From Dryococelus australis (taxonomy: Eukaryota; Arthropoda; Insecta; Phasmatodea; Phasmatidae): DNA of 64,000 nt. A model generated the notes under the pieces. The model saw only the letters and a program-made list of their open reading frames with translations, searched no databases and was not told where the DNA came from. Position numbers and translations under genes: made by a program. The stretch spans positions 136,198,663-136,262,662 of the forward strand of contig CM057000.1 in assembly GCA_029891345.1 (NCBI GenBank). Reading direction: 5' to 3'. Shown here piece after piece: positions 1 through 11,006 of this stretch (its first letter is position 1; the number at the start of each line of letters is the position of its first letter).

Positions 1-720
1 TTTTGTTTTAAGTCAACTAAAGGAAGGACTATCAAGAATTTTGTTATATATTTTCACTTCAAAACAAAGTTTTTATTTTATTTACTCCACGCATTACTGC
101 ACAATAACATTTATTCATTTTATTATGTCTGATTTTTTTTAAATTTATTACTTGATGTGGACCTCCAGCATCAATCATATCCTGGCCGATACTATGGTAA
201 TTAATTATATCCACAGCATTATCGCCTTTTTTTTTTAGTTTTATGGGGTAAGAAATGGACGGTTTTGATGCGCACAATTTTAATTGGCTGAACTCGTCAA
301 ACATCAAAGAACTTCTCGTCCAACAAACAACACAATGGAAACTATCATCACCCAAATTTCTGAGCCAGCTATGGTGACTTTTATGACGTTCTGCTGACGT
401 TAAAACCTTCCAAATCTCTTTGACCAAATTTGTTTGAAAAAGTTTACGGAAAAATTATACTGCCTAATGAGGGCTTAAGATACATATTCAGTATCATAAA
501 TAGTAACTGTTCGCTATGCACATATATACGACAAAAATATATTTATATTTGAAAAACCCAATGTCATTTGAAACGTGGAAACAATACCTAAATATTTCAG
601 AAGATTGTGGGGAGAAGTATCCCCCCCCCCCCCATCTTGCATTTACGTATATAAATCTGTAACTTAATTTCCAGTTTCATTATTCAAAACCCAAATTTGA
701 CAAGACACCGGATTTTCGCA
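1..720. other. AT-rich non-coding, possible repeat remnant
   Basis: No convincing gene. The segment around 290-480 shares short blocks (the GTCAAACATC word, a CACCCAA word, a TATGACGTTC word, and a terminal GGGCTTAA) with the element at 6238-6955, so it is probably an eroded copy of the same small repeat. A poly-C run lies at about 620-633. The minus-strand open frame across 59-427 has no recognisable domain and overlaps this repeat, so I do not call it a gene. Confidence 0.4.
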
Positions 721-1118
721 TGTGGGAATCGTGCTGGACGATGCCGCTGATCGGCGGGTTTTCTCGGGGATCTTCCGTTTCCCCCCGCCCTTTCATTCCG
801 GCGCCGCTCCATCCTCACCTCAATCACCCTCACCGGCTCTCAAGACCCAGCTGTTAAGAACTGCCCAAATCTCTTCACTCACGTTTCAACTATTTCCACC
901 TGTACGTGTGCGGAGAACTGGGACTGTGGTTGTGTGAGAGCTGAAGCGAGCATGTTTGTGTGGGACGCCCGGCGCGTTAGCTGGCGCGGCTGGCAGAGGA
1001 GAACTGAACGCTAGAATTTGGCTGTTCCGCCGAGTGCGCGAGTCCCTACTGGCTCTTAAAGAGCCTGCCTGAGCCGCTCCTGCTTATACCGTGTTCTCCG
1101 ACGTGCTGCTGTGTGCTA
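721..1118. other. GC-rich unassigned segment
   Basis: A sharply GC-rich stretch in an AT-rich background, rich in CpG. Short open frames are present but none shows a known domain. It could be a CpG-rich promoter/first-exon region of a host gene or part of a dispersed repeat; nothing in the sequence decides. It ends exactly where an F1 element (1119-1355) begins. Confidence 0.3.
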
Positions 1119-1355
1119 TAGGCTTTTCACGGTAAAGTGAGCAATTTTTAATGCTCTGCTAAATTTTCCTTTCCATAAATTTCCATCTTTCCTCCGCTTC
1201 TTCGTATCAAAATTGCTATGTGATTAATTAACACAGTGTATATATTTCACCAATCTCAAAAGTTATCGTCTGAGGCTGCAATAGAATATATTTATTTGTA
1301 GTTAATTCCTTTTGAAAGGGGCTTAAGAAGTTCTCACTTTTCCGTGAATAGCCTA
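1119..1355. repeat. F1 short inverted-repeat element (MITE), copy 1
   Basis: About 237 bp with terminal inverted repeats. The left end reads TAGGCTTTTCACGGTAAAG and the right end is the inverse, ending CCGTGAATAGCCTA. It contains no coding capacity. It belongs to the same family as the copies at 5834, 7333 and 13927. The TA flanks fit Tc1/mariner-type insertion, which is inferred from several copies. Confidence 0.75.
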
Positions 1356-1555
1356 TGGTCTGGGGTGTATTTATACTAGTGCGCGGGCATCTTGAGGTGT
1401 AATTCTCCGCGTGGCCGTCTACAAGATACTCGTCTGAATTTGAAGATTCTCGTCACGCTACGCAACACGAGTCCAGGTAAACAAAGTATTGATGTTTCTT
1501 TTATTGGACGTGTTAAAGTACATACTTGGTCCGTTTCTGGGCTTCGGGGTTAGAC

Positions 1556-2265
1556 CCAGCAGCTTCGCGGATTTCTTCTCCAACGTTACGGCAGTCATTG
1601 CAGCTGCCATCATCAGGGAACGATCCCTGAAAATTAAGGACAGTCGACGTAAGAGGCCCTTATATATTCTGATTTCTGAAGTGCCGTTTCCTGATTGGCT
1701 GGGCTCTTCGGCTGATGACCTGAAATCCTATGATACGAGAGCAGAGGACATAGACTCGCCAGCATTGGCCGATCACCTCAGCCAATCAGGAGGAAGACAG
1801 GCTGTGATTGGCCGAAGAGCCCAGCCAATCAGGAAACAGCCCTCCATAAATCTGAATGTATAAGAGCCACTTCCGTCGGTAGCATTTCTGTTTAATGCAT
1901 GAATAATTTTGAATTCTTTCCTGTCGACTGGGTTTTTACGCTGTCTCGTCTAGTTATAGTCTTAACTATAGGTACACTTAGAGTGGTAGTCATGGCCTTA
2001 ATTCGTGGTCATGGCTACCCAATCCCTCTTTGCCGTGATGCATGCCTCCTTGCATGATTTCCTTTCCTTGTAGGCGTTAGGGGGTCTAGCCTTAAGACGC
2101 AATAAGATCTCGCCATGCCCACCGGGCTTTCACTTAACACTTAGTAATTGGGTAGTTAGAAAAAATATACTGTCCTCAATTAGTCAGGTATTGTTCCCTG
2201 ATGATGGCAGCTGCAACGACTGCCGAAACATTGGAGAAGAAATCCGCGACGCGGCTCAGACACAG
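1556..2265. repeat. Fold-back repeat with two nested inverted repeats
   Basis: Sequence at 1556-1628 (containing CGCGGATTTCTTCTCCAA and CAGCTGCCATCATCAGGGAA) recurs inverted at about 2184-2265. Inside lies a second, perfect 26-bp inverted repeat at about 1686-1711 and 1810-1835 (core CTGATTGGCTGGGCTCTTCG). The interior segment 1921-2171 is also present as a diverged direct copy at 51120-51400, sharing CCCAATCCCTCTTTGCC and CTCCTTGCATGATTT. This makes it a dispersed composite repeat. No transposase is encoded; an open frame across 1489-1863 is a by-product of the repeat. Confidence 0.6.
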
Positions 2266-3115
2266 GAGACTAGAAATTGACGGCAATGGCCGCAAAAGCC
2301 TGCGAACTATTTTTAACACTTGGTGCTTAGCCCTTGTAACGCTCCGTTGTTTGAGCTAGGTTCAGAGTATTTTAGCATGTGTATTTTACAGCCATTTGTA
2401 GGCATTTTGTTATGCGGTGCTTGGCACCGTGGTGGCACATTTATCTAGTTGTTTTATTAATTGGGGGTTTCAATTTTCCTATTTCCTATTGGTGTTTTCT
2501 CTGGTTTGGCGCTGCCACGGAGCCACGCCCGTGTATTTTCTGGCCGTTTATTAGTACGAATCGGATAATTCGTTTCGATTATTTTTACTGTGATTTTTAT
2601 TGGGTCGCTCTTTTTTCTGCTACATATACTTGTGCGGCGTAGTATCGTGACGAAAGATCCCTACCGCCCCATATTCTTTCATACATTACATTTTTGGAAA
2701 TAAATATACAATTGGCTAGATGTATATTTTGTTTTTCAAATTCATATATAGAATAAATGAAGATATATTGAGTTTTTTTTTTTATATAATACTGTAGATA
2801 TGGCAATTTATGGTATATTTTATATTACGCATGTTGCGTTCATTCAGGTCTTTGAATTATTTAATAATGTTTACTAGTAAATCACAGTATACAGATTACA
2901 TGTTTCATTCATCGTTTTTTTTAGAGCGCATGTGTACTTAGTCTCTCTGTGTGCCCCGAATGAGTTTGGTAACACATGGATATAACTGGAAACGCACAAG
3001 CTTCAGATATTCGGTTAAATAGTCATCCATGTTATGTCAGACTTTCATTTTTGATGCCCGGTCATAAAGTTTAATTATAAAGTTTTGAATTTAAAAAAAA
3101 CAAGACACTGTACGA
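2266..3115. other. AT-rich non-coding
   Basis: Nothing with coding or structural character was seen. The small open frames in 2379-2806 are T-rich shadows without domains. Confidence 0.5.
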
Positions 3116-3361
3116 TTGGAGAATGTCGGGCGAGGTATTTTAAGAAAGACAACTGGCGTGACTGAACAACCCACTGAGGCAAAAGAGGTACTGCCTGAAG
3201 CTACCGATTATCAGGAAGGCCACTACAACATTATGAATAATCTCAAAGATGTAGTCTATCGAATTTGTCGTCAAGGCTCTCTGGCGAAGCAGAAGTATGT
3301 CCACACAGACCGACTGGCACTCTACGCAAGTCCGGATGTTGCAGAGTCTGTTAGGGACTGA
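3116..3361 (+). pseudogene. C-terminal end of an LTR retrotransposon pol (gypsy-like)
   Basis: The last ~45 residues of this 81-codon frame carry the pattern found at the extreme C-terminus of Ty3/gypsy Pol proteins: EGHYNIMNNLKDVVYRI, then a basic linker, then KYVHTDRLALY before the stop. In the family this is the tail after integrase that ends just before the polypurine tract. The stop at 3359-3361 is followed by the purine tract GAGGAGGGGGCAG and then TGTTATATG, the expected start of a 3' LTR. No reverse transcriptase, RNase H or integrase core is found upstream, so this is a 5'-truncated relic. Confidence 0.65.
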
Positions 3362-3381
3362 CAAACTTGAGGAGGGGGCAG

Positions 3382-4080
3382 TGTTATATGTCTCTTCTTT
3401 GCATCGTGCGATCGAGCGAATAGAGTGTGTAGGACGGAGTAGGATACGGTAGCGGGTGGCGAGAAGGGAGGAATGTTGGAAGGTTAGGCGAAATATAATC
3501 CAAGATGTGTTTACTATTTTTTATGAAAATCGTGTCGCCACGATAGATCTAAATCTTTTCCCGGATTGCGCGCTCCTGACTTTCAGCTGATTGAATTTCC
3601 ACGTTTACCTGAAGAATGTTCTGGACTAATGGCCGAGTTTCTCTTGAGTGTGGCCCTGTGTGCGGCGAATCTTCCAGATCTAGGCCAGCGATAGTAATTA
3701 AGTGCGACGGACGCACAAGCCGGGAGTTTTACGAAAGTCTGGAGTACGAGCGATTATGCGGCCTTGAGCGATATACGACGAGCCAGAAGGGCAGCGAGTG
3801 ACCCCGGAAACGACCAGCGGGAGTGAAATATTCGACTGCGAGCATCAGTGCAGTGAAGAGTGCGACTGGCAGGCTGGACTATTGGACTGGATGCGTGAGT
3901 GAAATAAATTTCAAATTATGGCAACAGATAGCGTGAATGATGATTAGCGTGCGTTAATTGACTATAACCAAGCAAAGACTTTGAGAAGAACTTTAACTAG
4001 AGCTGAGGTAGACATTGAAAATTGCTCGCAATGAGAAATTAAAAGAGTAGTGGATATAAATACTTAAATTATGTAAATAA
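3382..4080 (+). repeat. Probable 3' LTR of the truncated gypsy-like element
   Basis: Starts TGTTATATGTC directly after a polypurine tract, the normal geometry of a 3' LTR. The right boundary was not established: no second LTR copy is in the window and several CA dinucleotides could end it, so the end given is approximate. The short open frame at 3616-3801 lies inside and is probably incidental. Confidence 0.45.
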
Positions 4081-4206
4081 TAGCTGTGTGAGCAAACCGA
4101 AAAAAAAATCAAATTTATTTATTTTATTTTTATTAAGACCTCCATCCGTCACGAACTCGGTTACTACCCTCAGGCGTCTTGCAACAATAACAATAATAGC
4201 CACACG

Positions 4207-4553
4207 TGGGCGGGAAGTAAACAACACAGTGCCCACGAATGCACGAAGCCATCAGGAGCAGTTTTCTGTGGACATGTGGGTGGGTATTGTACAGTATCGC
4301 CTGATTTGGCAATTCCTTCTACCTCCACGACTTGCCGCTGTTGTGTACTGTCGGCTCGTCGAGTACACATTACCGCAACTCCTGGAGGATACGTCATATC
4401 CTGGCCACTGGATTGGTGGACACATTGCTCTGCCCGCACGTTCGCCTCATATGTCGCCTCACGAATTTTTCCTTTGGGGACATGTCAGAAGGACTATGTA
4501 CTGAAATGTTTTCTGTGAAATCGTCGTTTGCGCGCAAACGCGTATCTCGGTAA
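4207..4553 (+). pseudogene. Tc1/mariner-like (DDE_3-type) transposase fragment
   Basis: The translated frame resembles the DDE superfamily transposases common in insects. It has a WVGIVQYRLIWQFLLPPRL block with LPQLLED following, then a jump to PGHWIGGHIALPARSP and FFLWGHVRRTMY, which matches the third-carboxylate region (SPDLxPxDFFLWGxxK in the family). The conserved segment between LPQLLED and the PGHWIG block, which would carry the second catalytic Asp, is missing, and the third-Asp position reads HMSP rather than DLTP. The catalytic core is therefore deleted. The N-terminal domains are absent. Confidence 0.65.
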
Positions 4554-4559
4554 ATAAAA

Positions 4560-5833
4560 GTTCTGTAAATACAACTTTTTGCCAGAAAGGATTTTAAAAA
4601 CTATTGTATATATAACCCTGTATTTTTACTTTTTTCGTATTAAGTATATTAATGGAGAGAGAAAAATTCGTGAAAGTGGTCAAATATCGCATATTTAAAG
4701 CTTGCCTGTGCAGTTTCCTTAAGCGGCAAGAGAAAAGTAAGTGCAAAGATACGGGCGTAGTTTAATCTGCGGTCTTTCATCGCGTGTAATAAAACCCCCG
4801 CTGTTACAGATGTAATTTACACAGTACATCGTCACGTCACAACGGAAACACTGCACGCCTTGCGCGTAGGAGCGATGTGGCACTAGGCGTGCGTGTTAGT
4901 GTCGCCCGTACCTCTCCCTCGCCTCTTGACCTTGGAAGCACAGCTACATAATACCCTTCAATCATTAGTACACGACATGCACGTCGACAATAAAGAGGAC
5001 CAGCTGGCGAGACTCGACACATGCCAGGGGTGTTTGAGAACGTCAGACGGTTCCTGCAGCGATGCTGAGACCTGTGCGTTGAAGTCGACGGTAGGCTCTT
5101 TGAACAACTCCTACGCCGTACTGACGTGTTGCGTACTTACGCAAACTCTTGTTGTTTTGCGTACGTTGTTAAAGGGTTCACGCGTGTTCAGCTACGCGCG
5201 AGTATGTGAAGATAGCTTCCCCTGGAAATACCCTAACCAGCAATACTAACTTTGTTAGTGCAGGTTCGATTATCATAAAGCACGCGTGCCAACATCATGC
5301 CAGGGACGTCAAAAACCTGTGACCGGAGATTGGAATTTCGGATTCAAGAAAACATGGAACATTTCCAAACGGAAATCTTGAAGGAAAACGAGATGTTCAA
5401 GAAATTTAAGGTTAGAACGCCCGCGATTATGACGTTCGTATGACGTTCAGTTAGCATCAATTGACTACAATTAAATGAAAATTGAAGACAATTTGAAGAG
5501 AAATTTGATCGTGGGAAATGGCATTAAAGGGGCCGCCTGGTTAGAGCTATTTCCTACAGAACAAAATGGAGTCGTAATATTCACACTAGCAGGCGTATAA
5601 AGTGCCGCATTGCTGCTGGGCGTAAACATCGAACTGACGTGTAACCTTTCCACTGTACCGTTATTTTTTCTATCGGACTTCAAACGGTGACCTATTGATA
5701 TAAAGTCTGCAGCAAAGTGCAATGTAATATTATAAATAAGTTTCGCTTGTACCCGATTAACGTATTTCGAGATACAGCAGTTAAATAAAGGCCGTTTTTA
5801 GCCATGTTGGTAGGCTTAGAAATAATATTTCTA
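4560..5833. other. Non-coding spacer
   Basis: Moderate GC between 4800 and 5240 with short open frames on both strands, but no recognisable domain, splice pattern or repeat. No gene is supported. Confidence 0.4.
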
Positions 5834-6075
5834 TAAGCTATTCACGGTAAAGTGAGCACTTTTGAAAGCACTCTCATTTAGAATGATAGTCAATAAATAT
5901 ATTCTATTCTAGCCTTAGACGTTAACTTCTGAGTGCGGTGGAATATGCGCACTGTGTTTATTACTTACAAGGCCATATTGATTTAGATAGGTGGTTAAAT
6001 GATAAAAAAAAAATGGCTGAAAGGAAAATGTAACTATGCCCTCAAAAGTGCCAACTTTACCGTGAACAGCCTTTA
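5834..6075. repeat. F1 short element, copy 2
   Basis: About 240 bp. The left end carries TATTCACGGTAAAGTGAGCA and the right end carries CTTTACCGTGAACAGCC inverted. The internal sequence, including the GTGTTTATTACTTAC word and ATGGCTGAAAGGAAAA, matches copies 7333 and 13927 closely. Confidence 0.85.
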
Positions 6076-6237
6076 GTGTGCAAAACCTCTTGAAAGTGAC
6101 ATTCCGTACTCGCCCAAAGTGTATTTACTTTTCGTAAATTAGCACATTGGGCACAGGTTAAATATTTCCGCAAAAAAAAAAAACGGATTTCCCAACACCC
6201 TGCAACGCACTACAAGTACCTGGCAGGCAGGCAGTCT

Positions 6238-6955
6238 CCTTAAGCCCCTGTCACGCTGTCAAATTTTCGCTTTCAACTATGTTTGACAACACAATTTGAA
6301 GACAAAATACGGCCATCAAATTCTTCCTTCCAACAATTTTTTTTCAAATAATCTTGAATGTGTTTGAAAATGTGTCACATTGTCTAACTTTTTTACTGCC
6401 AAAAACAAAATTTCAATTATTATTTAGAAATTATTTTCTTGGTGAGATAAAGCTTTCTTTCTTTCATGCAGTCCATTGCAGGAAGAAATGTAAGGAATGT
6501 TGTAATTTATTTTCGCTTCTTTACTGAATTCGAATTTTATTTATCAGAGATGTTTCCTGCACAATGAAATGCAACGCCTCTTAGTTCGTAAAATTTAGCG
6601 CGATATTTACAAAAAAAAAAAATCCATCATGCCCAGACAGCTTCTGTATAAATTATTTACCTTCATAACCTACTTAGTTTCCAGCAATTGTTCGTTATTT
6701 TAAAGTTTCTTGACGTCCATTTTTGTCGTGCACGATTGTGATTGTCCGTGATGGTCAAACATCGAAGAAATTTTCGAACCGGTCCAATCTTCGAATGTTT
6801 GACGGAAACTCAAGCCAGCCAACTTTCTCACACAAATTTTGCGGCGTTTATGACTTTTCGAAGACGTCATAACCACCCAACTTTATTCGACCAAACTTAT
6901 TGGAAGCAGTTTGACGGGGAAAATTTTAAAATTTTGTGACGTGGGCTTTAACCCC
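6238..6955. repeat. Eroded inverted-repeat element
   Basis: The left end TTAAGCCCCTGTCACGCTGTC matches, inverted, the right end around 6920-6955 (TGACGTGGGCTTTAACCCC). Related words appear near 290-480. Inner arms are diverged. The open frame at 6742-6939 is part of the right arm and has no domain. Confidence 0.45.
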
Positions 6956-7181
6956 TTATCGTTCACATTCGTTTTTCGTTTAACGTGTTGCAAAACGATA
7001 CATTTTCGGTGTCGACATTACTTACGTGTTTCGTGCAACAACTGACACTTTAGAACCCGTGAGAAGAGATTCAGTAGACCAACGGCACAAGAAGCAAAAA
7101 AATTAAAAATAATTGGGGTGCGCCAGCAGCAACCAATAGAATTTCCCAGGGAAAGACAGCGTCCGAATTGGTGCTACAGAC

Positions 7182-7807
7182 ACATTCACGGGTATTTCAC
7201 ACTTTTCTGAAGCCCTGCTAAAGTTCTACTTGTAGGATATTCCTCCGCCTCGCGCAAACTAAGCCTGGAGAATTACACCAGAGAGACAACGCACCACATT
7301 CTTGCGCACTAAGTGTAACAGTATTTTGTATAAAGGCTGTCCACAGTAAAGTGAGCACTTTTGAGAACCCTCTCATTTGGCATAATAGTCAATAAATATA
7401 TTTTATTTTTGCCTTAGAGTTTAACTCCCGAGTACGATGGAATAAAAACACTGTGTTTATTACTTAGATGGCAATAATTATATAAAAAAGGTGATTAAAT
7501 GATAAAAAATGGCTGAAAGGAAAAAGTAACTAGGGCCTCAAAAGTGCTCACTTTACTGTGAACAGCCTATATGAACTATTTCTCACTAGGCGCTACCAAC
7601 ACGCATGTTTTCTCACGGTTTTTATTCAAATTATTTATTAATGTAGCATTTTAATTTATAGAAAAAATATGAAAAACATTAACTTTTACGAACACAAGTA
7701 TAAAACGCTTGTGATACATGGCGTATTTAGGAAATAACTAAACACAAATGGGGAGATTTTTCAAAGGTTTGTTTCAAAAAGGGTGAAGAAGCCACGAATA
7801 GACTATA
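7182..7807. repeat. F2 inverted-repeat element, interrupted by an F1 copy
   Basis: The left end is ATTCACGGGTATTTCACACTTTTCTGAAGCCCTGCTAAAG (in part) with ATTCCTCCGCCTCGCGCAAA following; the right end, GAAGCCACGAATAGACTATA, is its inverted partner. The interior contains TTGTGATACATGGCGTATTTAG, shared by all F2 copies. The element is split at 7332 by a complete F1 element and resumes at 7570, which shows that F1 kept moving after F2 had inserted. Confidence 0.8.
7333..7569. repeat. F1 short element, copy 3, nested in F2
   Basis: A 237-bp element with ends AAGGCTGTCCACAGTAAAG and CTTTACTGTGAACAGCCTA. Comparison with uninterrupted F2 copies, which read TTTTGCATAAGAACTATTT here, places it at a TA dinucleotide that is present on both sides. 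This is the best evidence in the window for a TA target duplication for this family. Confidence 0.85.
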
Positions 7808-7915
7808 TCTTCTGGACTCGCTGCAAAGCACCAACCGTGATTTCACATATTCGGCGACATGTCAGACGTGAACGAGTATACTCAGGATAATATGTTAAAG
7901 GGTTGAAGGAGTAGG

Positions 7916-8340
7916 TAAAGACTGTTCTCGATAAAGGGAGCACTTTTGAAATCAACCTACGAAAAATGTCACTGCCCTGCCTGCGTATACATTAACGGGC
8001 GCACCGAGCGACCTGCGCCCAGTAAAGTTGGTAACGATGGATGGAAAGCAGTCCCATATCTTAACATCGAATAAAGAGTGTTAGGTAACGATTCGTGATA
8101 ACTTAAATTATTTCTTTCACTTTCGTTTTTTTTTTTTTTTTTTTTTTAATGCATCGAAGTGTAAAAATGAGCAGATTAGTAAAATATCTACTGTTAAAAT
8201 AATTTTGCAGTTTTACTTGACCGGGCGCACGGCGCCCGTTTAAATGTTGATTTTCATAAGGCCGGAGATTACGAAACGTGCATACCAGCAGATCTTAAGC
8301 AGGGCCCTCAGAAGTGCTCGTTTTACCATGGACAACCTGT
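7916..8340 (+). repeat. F1 long element, copy 1
   Basis: About 425 bp with inverted ends (CTGTTCTCGATAAAGGGAGCA and AGTGCTCGTTTTACCATGGACAACC). The interior has the diagnostic AAGTTGGTAACGATGGATGGAAAG word and a poly-T tract at about 8129-8149. Non-coding. It stops only ~19 bp from the splice-donor side of the MAM exon. Confidence 0.85.
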
Positions 8341-8364
8341 GAGTGTGAGTGTGCTGCAACTCAC

Positions 8365-8572
8365 GCGCTGCGGTCCTTGCCGACGCGCTCCCTGATGACC
8401 CACGAGGTGCCGCTGATGTTGTCGATGACGACCTTGAAGAAGCCGCTCGCCATGTTGGCCATGTGCAGCATCATCTCGAGCCGGCAAGCCTCTCGCGTCG
8501 CCATCTCGTACATGGGGCTCCAGATGCTCACCTGCTTCGTCTCGCTCGACACGTTCAGGAACAGGAAGTGCC
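8365..8572 (-). CDS. Internal exon of a MAM-domain protein (host gene)
   Basis: Reading the minus strand, this GC-rich exon encodes GHFLFLNVSSE, an IWSPMYE segment, C-R-L-E-M-M-L-H-M, then GFFKVVIDN and SGTSWVIRERVGKD. The GHYxxL start, the S-P block, the conserved Cys followed by an aromatic/His core, and W-x-x-x-x-x-G are hallmarks of MAM domains, which mediate adhesion in receptors and secreted proteins (for example ALK-type receptors, meprins, MALRD1-like proteins). A consensus donor GTGAGT follows at 8364-8359 and an acceptor AG at 8574-8573 follows a pyrimidine-rich stretch, so about 208 bp of exon is supported. The base composition is unlike the surrounding repeats. Other exons of this gene were not found, so the family member cannot be named. 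Confidence 0.72.
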
Positions 8573-8639
8573 CTGCGCACGCACCGACCAAGATAAACAG
8601 ACGAAGCTCGACGCTGTTCTCGTGTGCCTATTGCTCTTA

Positions 8640-9541
8640 AGAGACCTGAAGAATTCGCGGATTCATTTCAGGACAAGCAATAAAGCGAAGCACGTGCGTT
8701 TGTATAACTTTAGCGATTGGTCCACTCGGTGTTTGACACATCCTGGAGAAGGCTGGCCCAATCGTCGCCTTCCACTGTGACAGCAGACAACCAATGTGCA
8801 GTTGATATCGGCATATTTGTACATACGACTGTAGAGTCTAGCCTACAGGTCATTGAACTCGCGAATTTTTCAGGTCTCTACTTATTCTCCTCTATGCTTG
8901 GGTTATTGTGTAGAATTTTTCTGCCTACATTAGAACTCTTAAACATAATTATTTCAGCTTCCAGAAAGACGTTTTGGTTATTGCTAGGGATAGGAAATTG
9001 TAGCGATTTCAATGATCTTTAGGTTAAACTCCACAGCCCTGTGTACACTCGAGCCTCAAATGTTTGTTCATTTTCTACTGCCGCAGAGAGTAGCCAGTGT
9101 TACCCCACACCTGGCAGTATGGCACTCGCTACTTGTTTCCTTTCCAGTCTGCTATTGGCTTAGAGTTGTCCAGGGCATGTCTAATGAACTGCGATACAAT
9201 TGCATAGGTGAGTTCAGTGTACACGTGTTGGATGTCTATCTTGTCCTGAGATGAACTCGCGGAATTTTCCTATCCCTAGACTTATAGCTAGAAACTAGAC
9301 ACACGAAATATTCGTGAGTTCAACGACTTACAGACTAAACTCTACAGCAGTAAGCACAAACATGCCGATATCAATTGTGCATTAGTTGTTTGCTGTCACA
9401 GTGGAAGGCAACAACGACTGGATCACCGTTATCCAGAAGGCGTCAAATACCGCGTGGACCAGTGGCTAAAGTGATATAAACACACGTGTTTCGAACTCTA
9501 GCTTGTCCCAAAATTAATTCGCGAATTCTTCAGGTCTCTTC
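8640..9541. repeat. Fold-back element with ~250-bp terminal inverted repeats
   Basis: About 8640-8881 is repeated inverted at about 9290-9541. The ends are AGAGACCTGAAGAATTCGCG and its inverse, and CCTTCCACTGTGACAGCA(A/G)ACAA and TTGATATCGGCAT lie in both arms. The central part also folds on itself, with CTAGGGATAGGAAA at about 8986 and its inverse at about 9269. No transposase; the open frames inside are by-products. It sits ~68 bp from the MAM exon acceptor side. Confidence 0.8.
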
Positions 9542-10002
9542 TAACAACCTTGTGTTAGAAACGTTATAATTAAATGCTTTATTTTCAAATGTAAACACGG
9601 AACTTAATGTGTGTTTAACAATTCATGGTAGATAATACATAGGTTGGCTACACTGTTAATTACAATATATATGAATCGTTTATTAAAACGCTTATTAACG
9701 CATTGTCATTGATAATAATAACTCTTCTACCATTTATTCTTAGACAAAGAGCATTTTAAAATTCAATAGAGCTCAATTCCTGTAAATTGTTTTGCAAACA
9801 TCAACTCCTCCAGGGGCGATCATGACCACGGAAATAAAACCACTCAACGCTCTGGCTACATTACATGAATATAATTTATGAGTGATGATAATAATAATTA
9901 AACTTAATTTACTTGTTACTTAAGTGCGTACATTGAAAAATTAAAATTATATTGTTTATAAAATATACAACTTTCTTTATTAATGAGCATTATTTTAATT
10001 TT
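9542..10002. other. AT-rich non-coding
   Basis: No gene, repeat arm or RNA seen. Confidence 0.5.
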
Positions 10003-10419
10003 TAAACAGTTGCCGAAGTCATTCTACCGTACAGTTTAGTGGGCCATGAAATCCCTACAGAGATTCGACCCGTACAGTTTAGTGGGCCATGAAATCCCTA
10101 CAGAGATTCGACCCCCTGGATACAACCACATTCTCTACCGTACATGCGCATCCACCGAACATGTGCATCATACATTAGTAGAGACTCAGTTAGTTGTTAT
10201 ATTGCAGGGTTTCCACAGTTGACTGACCAGTTATAAACAGTTGCCGAAGTCATTCTACCGTACAGTTTAGTGGGCCATGAAATCCCTACAGAGATTCGAC
10301 CCCCTGGCTACAACCACATTCTCTACCGTACATGCGCATCCACCGAACATGTGCATCATACATTAGTAGAGACTCAGTTAGTTGTTATATTGCAGGGTTT
10401 CCACAGTTCACTGACCAGT
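10003..10419. repeat. Tandem duplication of a ~185-bp unit
   Basis: Unit 1 (10003-10234) and unit 2 (10235-10419) are nearly identical. They start AAACAGTTGCCGAAGTCATT and end GGTTTCCACAGTT(G/C)ACTGACCAGTT. Unit 1 additionally holds an internal direct duplication of ~46 bp (CCGTACAGTTTAGTGGGCC appears twice), so it is longer. The high identity implies a recent origin. No coding. Confidence 0.85.
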
Positions 10420-10612
10420 TTTGAAATCAGCCTTTGAATAAAGTCACTGCGCCTACATCCATATAGGCCTAAAGGATGTGTGTGTAAACTATTGTAAAAA
10501 AAACTTCGGGAGGTGACTACTGGGATAAAAACAAGAAGTTATTGATGTAACTAATAACCTCTACATGGATGCAAATAATATTGGCGAAGTTCTTAAAAAG
10601 TAAGATGGTAGG

Positions 10613-11006
10613 TAAAGAGTGTTCACGATAAAGTGAGCACTTTATAAATTAACCTTTGAAAAAAAGTCACTGCCCCTGCATACATATATTTTAATGGGCG
10701 CAATGAGTGATATTCTCCCAGTAAAGTTGGTAACGATGGATGGAAAGTAGTTCTATGCCATAACGTTGAATAAAAAGTGTTACGTAACCATTTGTGATAA
10801 CTTTAAATTATTTCTTTCGCTTTCTGTTTTTTAATGCACAGAAGTGAAATAATTAGCAGATTGCTGAAGTATTTCCTTTTATAATAATTTTACAGTTTCA
10901 CTTGACCGACGCACGAACAAAGTGATGAGGCCTATGACATTGCTAATTTTACATAAGGCGGAGGAATACACAACATGAAGTGCTCGTTTTACCGTGAACA
11001 CCCTAT
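10613..11006 (+). repeat. F1 long element, copy 2
   Basis: The ends AGTGTTCACGATAAAGTGAGCA and TGCTCGTTTTACCGTGAACACCC are inverted partners. The interior has GTTGGTAACGATGGATGGAAAGTA and TTCACTTGACCGACGCACGAA. Non-coding. Confidence 0.85.

Noticed and set aside
8323-8780. Long plus- and minus-strand frames overlapping the MAM exon
   Set aside because: The GC-rich exon leaves several frames open; only the minus frame with the MAM pattern and splice sites is meaningful.
10003-10419. CRISPR-like direct repeats
   Set aside because: Only two units with no spacer structure, in a eukaryotic context; it is a simple tandem duplication.
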